This document shows positions 26,716-34,896 of a DNA stretch of 64,000 nt, piece after piece. Positions within the stretch are counted from its first letter, which is position 1. Each line of letters opens with the position of its first letter. Where the stretch lies: contig JAISPT010000068.1 of assembly GCA_031274715.1 (NCBI GenBank), positions 1 to 64,000 of the forward strand, written 5' to 3'. A model generated the notes under the pieces. That model was not told where the DNA came from. It made no database searches and saw only the letters and a program-made list of their open reading frames with translations. The stretch is from Azonexus sp. (GTDB lineage Bacteria; Pseudomonadota; Gammaproteobacteria; Burkholderiales; Rhodocyclaceae). The position numbers and the translations under genes were made by a program.

Positions 26716-27468
26716 CTAGCCTCTGAGTTTCCAGCCCCGCCTGAGCAGTTCTAGCGTCAGCAGGGTTACGCCAGCGAAGCAGGCGAAGACGACAGCGAAA
26801 CTGAGCAGCGGCGACACGTCGGAAACGCCGAAGAAGCCGTAGCGGAAGCCGTCGATCATGTAAAAGACGGGATTGTAATGCGACACACCCTGCCAGAAAC
26901 CGGGCAGCGTGTGGATTGAATAGAAGACGCCGGAGAGCATGGTCAGCGGCATGATCAGGAAGTTCTGGAAGGCCGCCAGTTGGTCGAATTTCTCGACCCA
27001 GATGCCGGCGATCATGCCCAGCGCCCCGAATAGGGCGCCGCTGACCAGGGCGAAGGCGACGATCCAGCCCGGTGCCACGACTTGTAGGTCGACAAACCAG
27101 ACGGTCGCCAGCAACACGCCGACGCCAACCATCAGCCCGCGCGCCAGGGCCGCCAGCACATAGGCGGCGAAAAAGGCGCCATAGGAAATCGGCGGCAATA
27201 GCACGAACACGATCGAACCGGTGATCTTGGCCTGGATCAGGCTCGACGAGGAATTGGCAAAGGCATTCTGCAGCACCTGCATCATGATCAGGCCGGGGAT
27301 CAGAAAGCTGCTGTAAGGCACGCCATGCACCCGCACATGCTGATCGAGCACATGGCTGAAAATCATCAGGTAGAGCAGCGCCGTCAGCACCGGCGCCGCC
27401 ACGGTTTGAAAAGCAACCTTCCAGAAGCGCAGGATTTCCTTTTCGAACAGGGTCCAGAAACCGATCAT
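26716..27468 (-). CDS. ABC-2 type transporter permease (YadH-like)
   Basis: The 250-residue protein has six membrane segments and the ABC-2 family look: an N-terminal MIGFWTLFEKEILRFWKV cytoplasmic helix and the GVFYSIHTLPGFW segment. It forms an exporter with the ATPase encoded just upstream, overlapping it as ATGA. Substrate unknown; the mla/mur neighbourhood suggests an envelope component. Confidence 0.9.
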   Translation of the reverse strand: MIGFWTLFEKEILRFWKVAFQTVAAPVLTALLYLMIFSHVLDQHVRVHGVPYSSFLIPGLIMMQVLQNAFANSSSSLIQAKITGSIVFVLLPPISYGAFFAAYVLAALARGLMVGVGVLLATVWFVDLQVVAPGWIVAFALVSGALFGALGMIAGIWVEKFDQLAAFQNFLIMPLTMLSGVFYSIHTLPGFWQGVSHYNPVFYMIDGFRYGFFGVSDVSPLLSFAVVFACFAGVTLLTLELLRRGWKLRG

Positions 27469-28184
27469 GAATGCATCGTCCGGATGAAGACGTCTTCCAG
27501 CGAAGCGCCGGGATGCCCGGCCAGCAGGTTGGCCGTGGTGTCGAGCGCCACCACCCGCCCCTGCTTCATCAGCGCGATGCGCTTGCACAGCGCCTCGGCC
27601 TCCTCCAGGTAGTGTGTGGTCAGGACGATGGTGTGCCCCTCGGTATTGAGGCGGCGGATGAACTGCCACAGCCCTTGGCGCAATTCGACGTCGACGCCGG
27701 CCGTCGGCTCGTCGAGCACGATCACCGGCGGTTTGTGCACCAGGGCCTGAGCGACCAGCACGCGCCGCTTCATGCCGCCCGACAGGCGCCGCATGTTGGT
27801 GTCGGCCTTGCCGGTCAGATCGAGGTTGGCGAGGATTTCGTCGATCCAATCATCATTTTTTCGGATACCGAAGTAGCCGGACTGGATGCGCAAGGTCTCG
27901 CGCACACTGAAAAAGGGATCGAAGACCAGTTCCTGCGGTACCACGCCAAGCAGTCGGCGGGCGGCGCGGAAATCGCTGACGACATCGTGGCCCATGACTT
28001 TCAGCACGCCGGAATCGGGGCGAACCAGGCCAGCCAGCGTCGAGATCAGGGTTGTTTTGCCGGCCCCATTCGGTCCCAGCAAGCCGAAAAACTCACCCTT
28101 GTCGATGTCGAGAGAGACACCGGCCAGCGCTTGCAGCGGGCCGAAATGCTTGACGACGTGGGCGATGGAAACCGCGGCGGTCAC
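27465..28184 (-). CDS. ABC transporter ATP-binding protein (YadG-like)
   Basis: The 239-residue ATPase has Walker A GPNGAGKTT, the signature LSGGMKRRV, Walker B VIVLDEPTAGVD and a switch histidine in LTTHYLEEAE. It powers the ABC-2 permease that follows. Eleven bases separate it from mlaB, so the two probably share the mla transcript. Confidence 0.93.
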   Translation of the reverse strand: MTAAVSIAHVVKHFGPLQALAGVSLDIDKGEFFGLLGPNGAGKTTLISTLAGLVRPDSGVLKVMGHDVVSDFRAARRLLGVVPQELVFDPFFSVRETLRIQSGYFGIRKNDDWIDEILANLDLTGKADTNMRRLSGGMKRRVLVAQALVHKPPVIVLDEPTAGVDVELRQGLWQFIRRLNTEGHTIVLTTHYLEEAEALCKRIALMKQGRVVALDTTANLLAGHPGASLEDVFIRTMHS

Positions 28185-28194
28185 GAAGTGCTGC

Positions 28195-28476
28195 TCAAGC
28201 CAGCGGCAGCAGTTCGGTCAGGCCGTACAGTTCGGCCAGCGACAGGACGCCGGTCGGAATGTGCGCAAAGCGGATACTCGCCTGCGCGGCCGGAGCACTG
28301 CGCAGCCAGCCGAGCATGACGACGAGGGCCGAGGAATCGGCTTCGCTGACCTGGGAAAAATCGAAAATCTGCTCGCCCGGCCGCATAGCGGCGCGACCTG
28401 CGTCGAGCAGGCCGCGGGCATTGGCCATCAACAGCGACGCCTTGACCAGCAACCGCTCTCCGTCGCGCTCGATCAT
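28195..28476 (-). CDS. mlaB: STAS-domain protein MlaB
   Basis: The 93-residue protein is a short STAS domain with the loop EADSSALVVMLGWL, where the serine is in the usual position. MlaB binds the MlaF ATPase and stabilises the MlaFEDB phospholipid transporter. It abuts mlaC with no gap. Confidence 0.9.
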   Translation of the reverse strand: MIERDGERLLVKASLLMANARGLLDAGRAAMRPGEQIFDFSQVSEADSSALVVMLGWLRSAPAAQASIRFAHIPTGVLSLAELYGLTELLPLA

Positions 28477-29100
28477 TTATTTCTTCTCGCTCTTGGCCTG
28501 GTTGGCCTCCAGCGAGCGGTTCTTGGCCGCGATCGAGGCAATCAGGCCGTCGATGCCGCCGTTGCGCACCTCCTGGGCGAACTGGTCGCGGTAATTGGTG
28601 ACCAGGCTGATGCCGGCAACCGTCACGTCATATACCTTCCACTCGTTATTCTTGAACTCCAGGTTGTAATCGAGACCGATCGGCTTGTTGCCCGGCTGCT
28701 GGATCTCGGTGCGGACCAACACATCGGTGTCCTCGGGCTTCATCTTGAACGGCTTGTATACCACCTTCTGATTGCTGTAACTGGTCAAGGCATTGGCATA
28801 GGTGCGCACCAGCAACGTCTTGAATTGGTCGGCCAGTTGTTGCTGTTGCTGCGGACTCGCCTTGCGCCAATCCTTGCCGACCGCCAGCGCCGTCATCCGC
28901 GTGAAGTTGAAATGCGGCAGAACCTTCTGGTCCACCAGTTCCATGACCTTGGCCGTGCTGCCGTTCTGGATGTCGCGGTCCTTGCGGACGACATCGAGCA
29001 CCTCGTCGGTGACATGCTGAACCAGGTCGTTCGGCGCCTGCTGGGCAAAGACCGGCAGGGCGAGACAGACGGCAGCGGCAAAGGCGAGAAGTTTTTTCAT
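28477..29100 (-). CDS. mlaC: Periplasmic phospholipid carrier MlaC
   Basis: The 207-residue protein has a signal peptide (LLAFAAAVCLALPVFAQQAP) and a Tol-Tol-Ttg2/MlaC domain with NFTRMTALAVGKDWRKASP. It carries phospholipids between the MlaA outer-membrane complex and the inner-membrane MlaFEDB complex. Confidence 0.95.
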   Translation of the reverse strand: MKKLLAFAAAVCLALPVFAQQAPNDLVQHVTDEVLDVVRKDRDIQNGSTAKVMELVDQKVLPHFNFTRMTALAVGKDWRKASPQQQQQLADQFKTLLVRTYANALTSYSNQKVVYKPFKMKPEDTDVLVRTEIQQPGNKPIGLDYNLEFKNNEWKVYDVTVAGISLVTNYRDQFAQEVRNGGIDGLIASIAAKNRSLEANQAKSEKK

Positions 29101-29123
29101 AATCGGCAGGGTAGTCGGATAGG

Positions 29124-29867
29124 TTAGTAATCGTCGTCGAGTCGCGGCGGACGGCCGTCAAATATCTGATTGCGCCGGCGCTGCAGGTAGGCGTCGCGGA
29201 TGTAGCTGTATCTGTCGAACGCCGCCTCTGCGATGATCTTGTCGGCCGGCAGCAGGCTGGCGCGGATATCAACGAAGCGGACCACCGTCGCGCTGTTACG
29301 CACGCGGACGGGATCAATAAAGCGCACCGGATCGGCGGCGTAATCGACGCCCCAGGCCGCCGCGTCGCGCACGGTGCGCGGCCCGAGTATCGGCAGAAAG
29401 AGATAACCGCCGTCGCCGACGCCCCAGACCGCGAGGGTCTGGCCAAAGTCCTCGTCGTGCCGCTCGAGGCCGAGTTCGCTGGCGACGTCGAAGAGACCGA
29501 AAATGCCGATCGTCGAATTAATCAGCAGGCGGGCCAGGTCATTGCCGGCATCACCGCCCTTGCCTTGCAGTGCGCTGTTCACGCCGACCCACAGATCGCC
29601 GACATTGCCGAAGAAATTACCAACCGCCGCCTTGACCGGCAATGGCGTGACGGTGTCGTAAGCCTGGGCCGCCGGCCTGGCCGCAACCTTGTCTATCACC
29701 TCGTTGACGGCGAACATCGCGCGGTTGAAGGGCTCGAACGGATCTTTCGGATTGCGTTCCTGCGGATGGCTCTCCTCCTCGGCCACGGTGCCGCCGGCAA
29801 CGGCCAGCAGGCAGGCGGCCATCAGGGCGGCGCGCAACCATCGGCTGATCGAGGTATCCATCCACAT
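29124..29867 (-). CDS. mlaA: MlaA/VacJ family protein without an obvious lipobox
   Basis: The protein has the MlaA core: DPFEPFNRAMFAVNEVIDK, GNFFGNVGDLWVGVNSALQG and FGQTLAVWGVGDGGYLFLP. MlaA removes misplaced phospholipids from the outer leaflet with porins. The N terminus is hydrophobic but the only cysteine there (MAACLLAVAGG) is not at a lipobox cleavage position, and a signal-peptidase-I-like site follows (GGTVAEEE). ATG 29867 is chosen because AGGAG lies eight bases upstream; GTG 29870, which overlaps the mlaD stop, is also possible. The order mlaF-E-D-A-C-B places mlaA inside the operon. Confidence 0.93.
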   Translation of the reverse strand: MWMDTSISRWLRAALMAACLLAVAGGTVAEEESHPQERNPKDPFEPFNRAMFAVNEVIDKVAARPAAQAYDTVTPLPVKAAVGNFFGNVGDLWVGVNSALQGKGGDAGNDLARLLINSTIGIFGLFDVASELGLERHDEDFGQTLAVWGVGDGGYLFLPILGPRTVRDAAAWGVDYAADPVRFIDPVRVRNSATVVRFVDIRASLLPADKIIAEAAFDRYSYIRDAYLQRRRNQIFDGRPPRLDDDY

Positions 29868-30337
29868 CACTTCGTCTCCTGTCCTTCGGCGGCCTTGTTG
29901 AACATGAACTGGCTGATCAGTTTTTCCAGCACCACCGCCGACTGCGTCTTGCTGATCGTATCGCCGGGTTTCAACATCGTCTCGTCGCCGCCAACGTCGA
30001 GGCCGATGAACTGCTCGCCGAGCAGGCCCGCCGTGTAGATCGAGGCGAAGGTATCGCGCGGGAAGTGGTAGCGGCCATCGACGACCATCGTCACGACAGC
30101 TTCGTAGCTAGTCGGATCAAAACGGATGTCGGTGATGCGACCGACGAGCACACCGGCGCTCTTGACCGGGCCGCGTACCTTCAAGCCGCCAATGTTGTCG
30201 AACTTGGCCTGCAGCGTATAGGTCTCCGACAGGTGGGCGGACGAAAGATTGCCAACCTTGAGCGCAAGAAACAGTAGCGAGGCAATGCCGATAGCGACGA
30301 AGATGCCGACCCACAGGTCGATGGTGGTACGGTTCAT
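29867..30337 (-). CDS. mlaD: MCE-domain protein MlaD
   Basis: The 156-residue protein has one N-terminal membrane helix (LWVGIFVAIGIASLLFLAL) and an MCE domain with GLKVRGPVKSAGVLVGRI and IYTAGLLGEQFIGLD. MlaD forms the hexameric periplasmic ring of the phospholipid transporter. Confidence 0.97.
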   Translation of the reverse strand: MNRTTIDLWVGIFVAIGIASLLFLALKVGNLSSAHLSETYTLQAKFDNIGGLKVRGPVKSAGVLVGRITDIRFDPTSYEAVVTMVVDGRYHFPRDTFASIYTAGLLGEQFIGLDVGGDETMLKPGDTISKTQSAVVLEKLISQFMFNKAAEGQETK

Positions 30338-31128
30338 TAAGTTCCCCGGAACATGAATGAAGTCAGAACGAAATCCAGCGCCAGGATGGCCAGCGCCGAG
30401 GTCACCACGGTCCGCGTAATGGCTCGCGACACGCCCTCAGCGGTCGGCACGGAATCGTAGCCTTCGAAAACGGCAATCAGCGACACCGCGATGCCAAACA
30501 CAAAACTCTTGATCACGCCGTTGACGATGTCGTAGCGGAAATCGACCCCGGATTGCATCTGCGACCAGAAGGCGCCGTCGTCGACACCGATGAAGACGAC
30601 GCCGATCAGCCAGCCGCCGAGCACGCCCATGGCCGAGAACAACGCGGCCAGCAAGGGCATGGCGATGACGCCGCCCCAGAAACGCGGCGCGACGACGCGG
30701 GCGATCGGATTGACCGCCATCATGTCCATCGCCTTCAACTGCTCGGTCGCCTTCATCAGGCCGATCTCGGCGGTGATCGCCGAACCGGCGCGCGAGGCGA
30801 ACAGCAGTCCGGCAACGACCGGCCCAAGCTCGCGGACCAGCGACAGCGAGACAAGAATGCCCAGCGCCTCGGTCGAGCCAAAGCGCTGCAAAGTCTCGAA
30901 GCCCTGCAAGCCGAGCACCAGGCCAACGAAGAGGCCGGAGACGGAGATGATCAGCAGCGACAGCACGCCGCTGAAATAGACTTCTCGCGCCGTCAGCTGC
31001 GGGCGACTGAAGGATGTACCGGAAAAACGCAGGATCGCGGCCAGGAAGCGGGCGGCAAAGCCGAGGCGCCAGATACGCTCGATCGTCGCATGCCCGAGCT
31101 GGCGCAACAGGGCGACGGGATTAACCAT
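30337..31128 (-). CDS. mlaE: Phospholipid ABC transporter permease MlaE
   Basis: The 263-residue permease has about five membrane segments and the MlaE/TTG2B signature LVRELGPVVAGLLFASRAG with EIGLMKATEQLKAMD. ATG 31128 (MVNPVALLRQLGHATIERIW) overlaps the mlaF stop by eight bases. It shares a start/stop base with mlaD. Confidence 0.97.
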   Translation of the reverse strand: MVNPVALLRQLGHATIERIWRLGFAARFLAAILRFSGTSFSRPQLTAREVYFSGVLSLLIISVSGLFVGLVLGLQGFETLQRFGSTEALGILVSLSLVRELGPVVAGLLFASRAGSAITAEIGLMKATEQLKAMDMMAVNPIARVVAPRFWGGVIAMPLLAALFSAMGVLGGWLIGVVFIGVDDGAFWSQMQSGVDFRYDIVNGVIKSFVFGIAVSLIAVFEGYDSVPTAEGVSRAITRTVVTSALAILALDFVLTSFMFRGT

Positions 31129-31930
31129 GCGCCGCCCCCAGGAAATCGTCGCGCAAGGGTGGCGCCGGGTAATTGAAACGTACCGGTCCGTCGACCTCGG
31201 CATGGACGAACTGGTGCACATAGGGATCGCGCGAGGCGCGCAGTTCGTCGGGCGTTCCCTCGGCAACGATACGGCCATCGGAAATGAAATAGATGTAATC
31301 GACGATCAGCAACGACTCCTGGATGTCGTGGGTGACCATGATCGAGGTCGCACCGAGGGCATCGTTGAGCTTGCGAATCAACTGGCCGATGACGCCGAGG
31401 GCGATCGGATCAAGACCGGTAAACGGCTCGTCGTACATGATCAGCATTGGATCAAGTGCCACTGCCCGGGCCAGCGCCACGCGCCGCGCCATGCCGCCGG
31501 ACAGCTCGCCAGGCATCAACTGATGGGCGCCGCGCAGACCAACCGCTGCGAGCTTCATCAGCACCAGGTCGCGGATCATTTCCTCCGACATGTCGGTATG
31601 TTCGCGGATTGGGAAAGCTACGTTGTCGAATACCGACATATCGGTAAACAACGCTCCGAACTGGAACAGCATGCCCATTTTGCGCCGGACGCCATACAGT
31701 TCGCCAAGCGTCATCTCGGACACGCGGTGCCGATCGAGGCGCACGCGTCCGCGGCTGGCCCGCAACTGGCCGCCGATGCAGCGTAACAGCGTGGTCTTGC
31801 CACAGCCCGAACCGCCCATGATGGCGACCACTTTGCCGCGCGGAATCTTCATGTTGATCCCTTGCAGTACAGGTCGCCCGTCATAATTGAAATGCAGGTC
31901 TTCGATATCGACCAGGATGTCGTCCGACAA
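31121..31930 (-). CDS. mlaF: Phospholipid ABC transporter ATPase MlaF
   Basis: The 269-residue ATPase has Walker A GGSGCGKTTLL, the signature LSGGMARRVALARA, Walker B LIMYDEPFTGLD and the switch VTHDIQES. It energises retrograde lipid transport by MlaFEDB. It is the first gene of the mla operon, divergent from the pilus locus activator with 104 bases between. Confidence 0.97.
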   Translation of the reverse strand: MSDDILVDIEDLHFNYDGRPVLQGINMKIPRGKVVAIMGGSGCGKTTLLRCIGGQLRASRGRVRLDRHRVSEMTLGELYGVRRKMGMLFQFGALFTDMSVFDNVAFPIREHTDMSEEMIRDLVLMKLAAVGLRGAHQLMPGELSGGMARRVALARAVALDPMLIMYDEPFTGLDPIALGVIGQLIRKLNDALGATSIMVTHDIQESLLIVDYIYFISDGRIVAEGTPDELRASRDPYVHQFVHAEVDGPVRFNYPAPPLRDDFLGAAHG

Positions 31931-31999
31931 ATCGCGTTCCCAGGAAAAAGTCTGTCGATTTTAGCAGAAACCCCGGCCATCCCGCCTCGGGGAGGGGGC

Positions 32000-32005
32000 T
32001 ATAAT
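32000..32005 (+). promoter_or_regulatory. Perfect -10 box before the pilus locus activator gene
   Basis: TATAAT lies 30 bases before the TTG start at 32035. Transcription would begin near 32012, leaving a leader of about 23 bases. No good -35 element is seen at the right distance. Confidence 0.5.
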
Positions 32006-32034
32006 CGAGCGATGCCCTATGGAACCTTGCGTCC

Positions 32035-33453
32035 TTGCCTGCCGCCAAGCCCCTGCTGCTGATCGTCGACGACGACCCGCTGATCGCCGAATCGCTCAGT
32101 TTCACCTTCGCCCGGGCCTTCGACGTGGTGACCAGCCATTCCCGTCCGCATGCCCTGAATCTGCTGCGCCAATTGCGCCAGGCGCCGCAACTGGCCCTGA
32201 TCGACCTCGGTCTGCCCCCCCTGCCGCACCGCCCGGACGAGGGGTTCGCACTGATCGGCGATCTGTTGGCTCTGGCCCCGGACATGAAGATCATCACCCT
32301 GACCGGCCAGAATGACGACGACAACGCCCGCCACGCGCGCACCCTCGGCGCCATCGATTTCGTCGGCAAGCCCTGCGACCCAGGCCGACTCGACACCCTG
32401 CTGCGGCAGGCACTGAGCTTCGGTGAGATGCCGGCGGCAGAGCCGACCGCCGGCCTGATCGGCGACAGCCTGCCCATGCAGCGCCTGCGTCTGCAACTTG
32501 GCCAGTACGCCGACCTCGCCTTCCCGGTCTTGATCGAGGGCGAGTCGGGCAGCGGCAAGGAGGTCGTCGCCAGCCACCATCTGCACCGCCTGACCGCCCG
32601 CCGCGACAAACCCTTCCTGGCCTTGAACTGCGCCGCGATCTCGCCATCGCTGCTCGAACCGACGCTGTTCGGCCATGCCCGTGGCGCTTTCACCGGTGCC
32701 GCCGGCGCCCGTTCCGGCTATTTCGAGGATGCCAATGGCGGCACCTTGTTCCTCGACGAAATCGGCGAGTTGCCACTGGAACTGCAACCGAAGCTGCTCC
32801 GCGTCCTCGAAAACGGCGAGTACCAACGCGTCGGCGAAACCCAGACGCGGCACTCGAATGCCCGCATCATCGCCGCCACCAATCGCGATCTGCGCAAGGA
32901 AATCCGCGCCGGCCGCTTTCGCGCCGATCTTTACCACCGCCTGTCGGTCTTTTCCATCGCCGTGCCCAGTCTGCGCGACATGGGCAGCGACCGTCTGCTG
33001 CTGCTCGAACATTTCATCCGGATTTATGCCGACAAGGCCGGTCTGGCGCCTTTCTCGCTCAACCCGGCAGCGCGGGCGCTGTGGCTCGACTACTCCTTTC
33101 CCGGCAATGTGCGCGAATTGCGCAACATCGTGATCCGCCTGGTTGCCAGCCATCCCGGCCAGGAAATCGACCCGCAACGATTGCGCGCCGAATTCGACGC
33201 CGGCGACGAGGAACCGCCAGCGACGCCGAGCGCCCTCGCTGCCGTCGACCTCGACCAAGTACGCGAAGCAGCGCGCCGGCATCTCGAACAGACCGAGGCC
33301 CTGACCCTCGATGCCACGCTCGAACTGTGGGAGCGCGGCTACATCGAAGCGGCCATCGAGTTGAGCGGCGGCAACATGAGCCGTGCCGCCCGTCGCCTCG
33401 GCATCAACCGCACCACCCTGTACAACCGCATGGAAAGCTGGAACCGTCGATGA
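32035..33453 (+). CDS. PrsR/NtrC-like sigma-54-dependent response regulator
   Basis: The 472-residue protein has a receiver domain (phosphoacceptor D57 in LALIDLGLPP, acidic pocket D12-D14, K112). Next is an AAA+ domain with Walker A GESGSGKE (169-176) and the sigma-54 contact loop GAFTGA (217-222). A Fis-type helix-turn-helix (MSRAARRLGINRTTLYNRM) ends it. The receiver's DLGLPP...EGF...LTGQ pattern is close to PrsR, the PEP-CTERM-box regulator. The only in-frame start is TTG 32035; ATGs at 32012 and 32019 are in other frames. It should activate RpoN promoters, such as that of the pilin at 48324. It overlaps the next gene as ATGA. Confidence 0.9.
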   Translation: MPAAKPLLLIVDDDPLIAESLSFTFARAFDVVTSHSRPHALNLLRQLRQAPQLALIDLGLPPLPHRPDEGFALIGDLLALAPDMKIITLTGQNDDDNARHARTLGAIDFVGKPCDPGRLDTLLRQALSFGEMPAAEPTAGLIGDSLPMQRLRLQLGQYADLAFPVLIEGESGSGKEVVASHHLHRLTARRDKPFLALNCAAISPSLLEPTLFGHARGAFTGAAGARSGYFEDANGGTLFLDEIGELPLELQPKLLRVLENGEYQRVGETQTRHSNARIIAATNRDLRKEIRAGRFRADLYHRLSVFSIAVPSLRDMGSDRLLLLEHFIRIYADKAGLAPFSLNPAARALWLDYSFPGNVRELRNIVIRLVASHPGQEIDPQRLRAEFDAGDEEPPATPSALAAVDLDQVREAARRHLEQTEALTLDATLELWERGYIEAAIELSGGNMSRAARRLGINRTTLYNRMESWNRR

Positions 33454-34799
33454 GCCTGTACCTGGAACATTTTGGACTGCGCGAACCGCCCTTCCGCATC
33501 ACGCCGCACACCGATTATTTCTTTTCCGGCGCCAACCGCGGCCCGACGCTCGACGCGCTGATCTACGCCATCACCCAGGACGAGGGCATCGTCAAGGTCA
33601 CCGGCGAGGTCGGCAGCGGCAAGACCATGCTCTGCCGGATGCTGCTCGAACGCCTGCCGGCCAACGTCGACACGCTGTATCTCGCCAATCCTTCGCTGTC
33701 GCGCCACGACATGCTCGGCGCCATTGCCGACGAACTCGGCATTGCCACGGCAGGTAAGGCGCCGCACGCGCTGATGCGGGCACTGCAGGAAGCGCTGATC
33801 GAGCGCTACGGCGCCGGCAAGAAGGTGCTGCTGCTGATTGACGAAGCCCACGCCATGCCGGCCGAATCGCTTGAGGAAATCCGCCTGCTCTCCAATCTCG
33901 AATCGAGGTCCGCCAAACTCCTGCAGATCGCACTGTTCGCCCAGCCCGAACTGGATGAGCGTCTCGCCGCCAACGACATGCGCCAGTTGCGCGAGCGCAT
34001 CACGCAGCACTTCAACCTGAGTCCGCTGAAGGCCGACGACATCGCTGGCTACCTGGAATTTCGCCTGCGCACCGCCGGCTACAGCGGTCCCGGTCCCTTC
34101 AACGAAGCCGCCATCCGCCAGATTGCCGAAATCTCCCAAGGTCTGTCGCGGCGTATCAACATCCTCGCCGACAAGTCGCTGCTCGCCGCCTATTCCCGAG
34201 GTAGCCACCAGGTCGACGGCAACGACGTCGTCATTGCCATCCAGGACGCCCGCTTTGCGCCATTGCGACGCGCCGAGCCAGCGGGTAATCACGGGCTGAT
34301 ATGGGGCCTGGTCGGCGCCCTGCTGGTGCTAACCCTGCTGATCCTCGCCTACACGTTCGGCCCACGCGGTACCAGTCCGGACAGCACCCCCCAGGAAAGC
34401 ACGGCACCAGCTGCCAAGCCAGCGCCGCAGCGTCCGCTGGGCCTGGCTGAAGCACCCGCCGCACCCACCAACCTGCACTTCGGGCCGCTGACCCGCAGGC
34501 ACATGGAGCAATACGAGGAATGGATCGCCAGCGCGCCGCGCCGGCACTATTTCATCCAACTGCTGGCCACCGATGCCGGCAACACCGGTCAGATCGAGGG
34601 TTTTCTCGCTCGTGCCAGCAAAGCGCTGGACTCGGATGAACTGCGCGTCTACCGCTCCAGCCTTTCAGGCCGCGATCGGGTCGGCGTGATCTACGGTGAC
34701 TTCCCCAACCGCGAAGCCGCCGCCGCCGCGATGCTGGCGCTGCCCGAATCGATCAAGGCAGTGCAACCCTTCCCACGGCAGGTTTCGCGCCTGTATTGA
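33450..34799 (+). CDS. ExeA/MshM-like AAA ATPase with membrane helix and SPOR-like C-terminal domain
   Basis: The 449-residue protein begins MSLYLEHFGLREPPFRITP, the ExeA/MshM start, with Walker A GEVGSGKTM (about 49-57) and Walker B VLLLIDEAHAMP. A membrane helix follows near 287-310 (LIWGLVGALLVLTLLILAYT), then a proline/alanine linker and a C-terminal SPOR-like domain from HYFIQLLATDAGN. ExeA-type ATPases help the secretin assemble across peptidoglycan, and SPOR domains bind peptidoglycan, so the fusion fits that job. It precedes the secretin gene by 97 bases. Confidence 0.88.
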   Translation: MSLYLEHFGLREPPFRITPHTDYFFSGANRGPTLDALIYAITQDEGIVKVTGEVGSGKTMLCRMLLERLPANVDTLYLANPSLSRHDMLGAIADELGIATAGKAPHALMRALQEALIERYGAGKKVLLLIDEAHAMPAESLEEIRLLSNLESRSAKLLQIALFAQPELDERLAANDMRQLRERITQHFNLSPLKADDIAGYLEFRLRTAGYSGPGPFNEAAIRQIAEISQGLSRRINILADKSLLAAYSRGSHQVDGNDVVIAIQDARFAPLRRAEPAGNHGLIWGLVGALLVLTLLILAYTFGPRGTSPDSTPQESTAPAAKPAPQRPLGLAEAPAAPTNLHFGPLTRRHMEQYEEWIASAPRRHYFIQLLATDAGNTGQIEGFLARASKALDSDELRVYRSSLSGRDRVGVIYGDFPNREAAAAAMLALPESIKAVQPFPRQVSRLY

Positions 34800-34896
34800 G
34801 AGCGTTAGATCATGGCGACCTATTGGGGCGAACATGCTAGCATCAGTCAAATACGGGCCGGGTAGCGCCTGACAGTCGAGACAAGGTAACGAGCCG

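Noticed and set aside
34800..34896. Sigma-54 promoter before the secretin gene
   Set aside because: GG and GC pairs occur (near 34826) but at nine-base spacing or with a poor -12 box, so the match is below what I would report.
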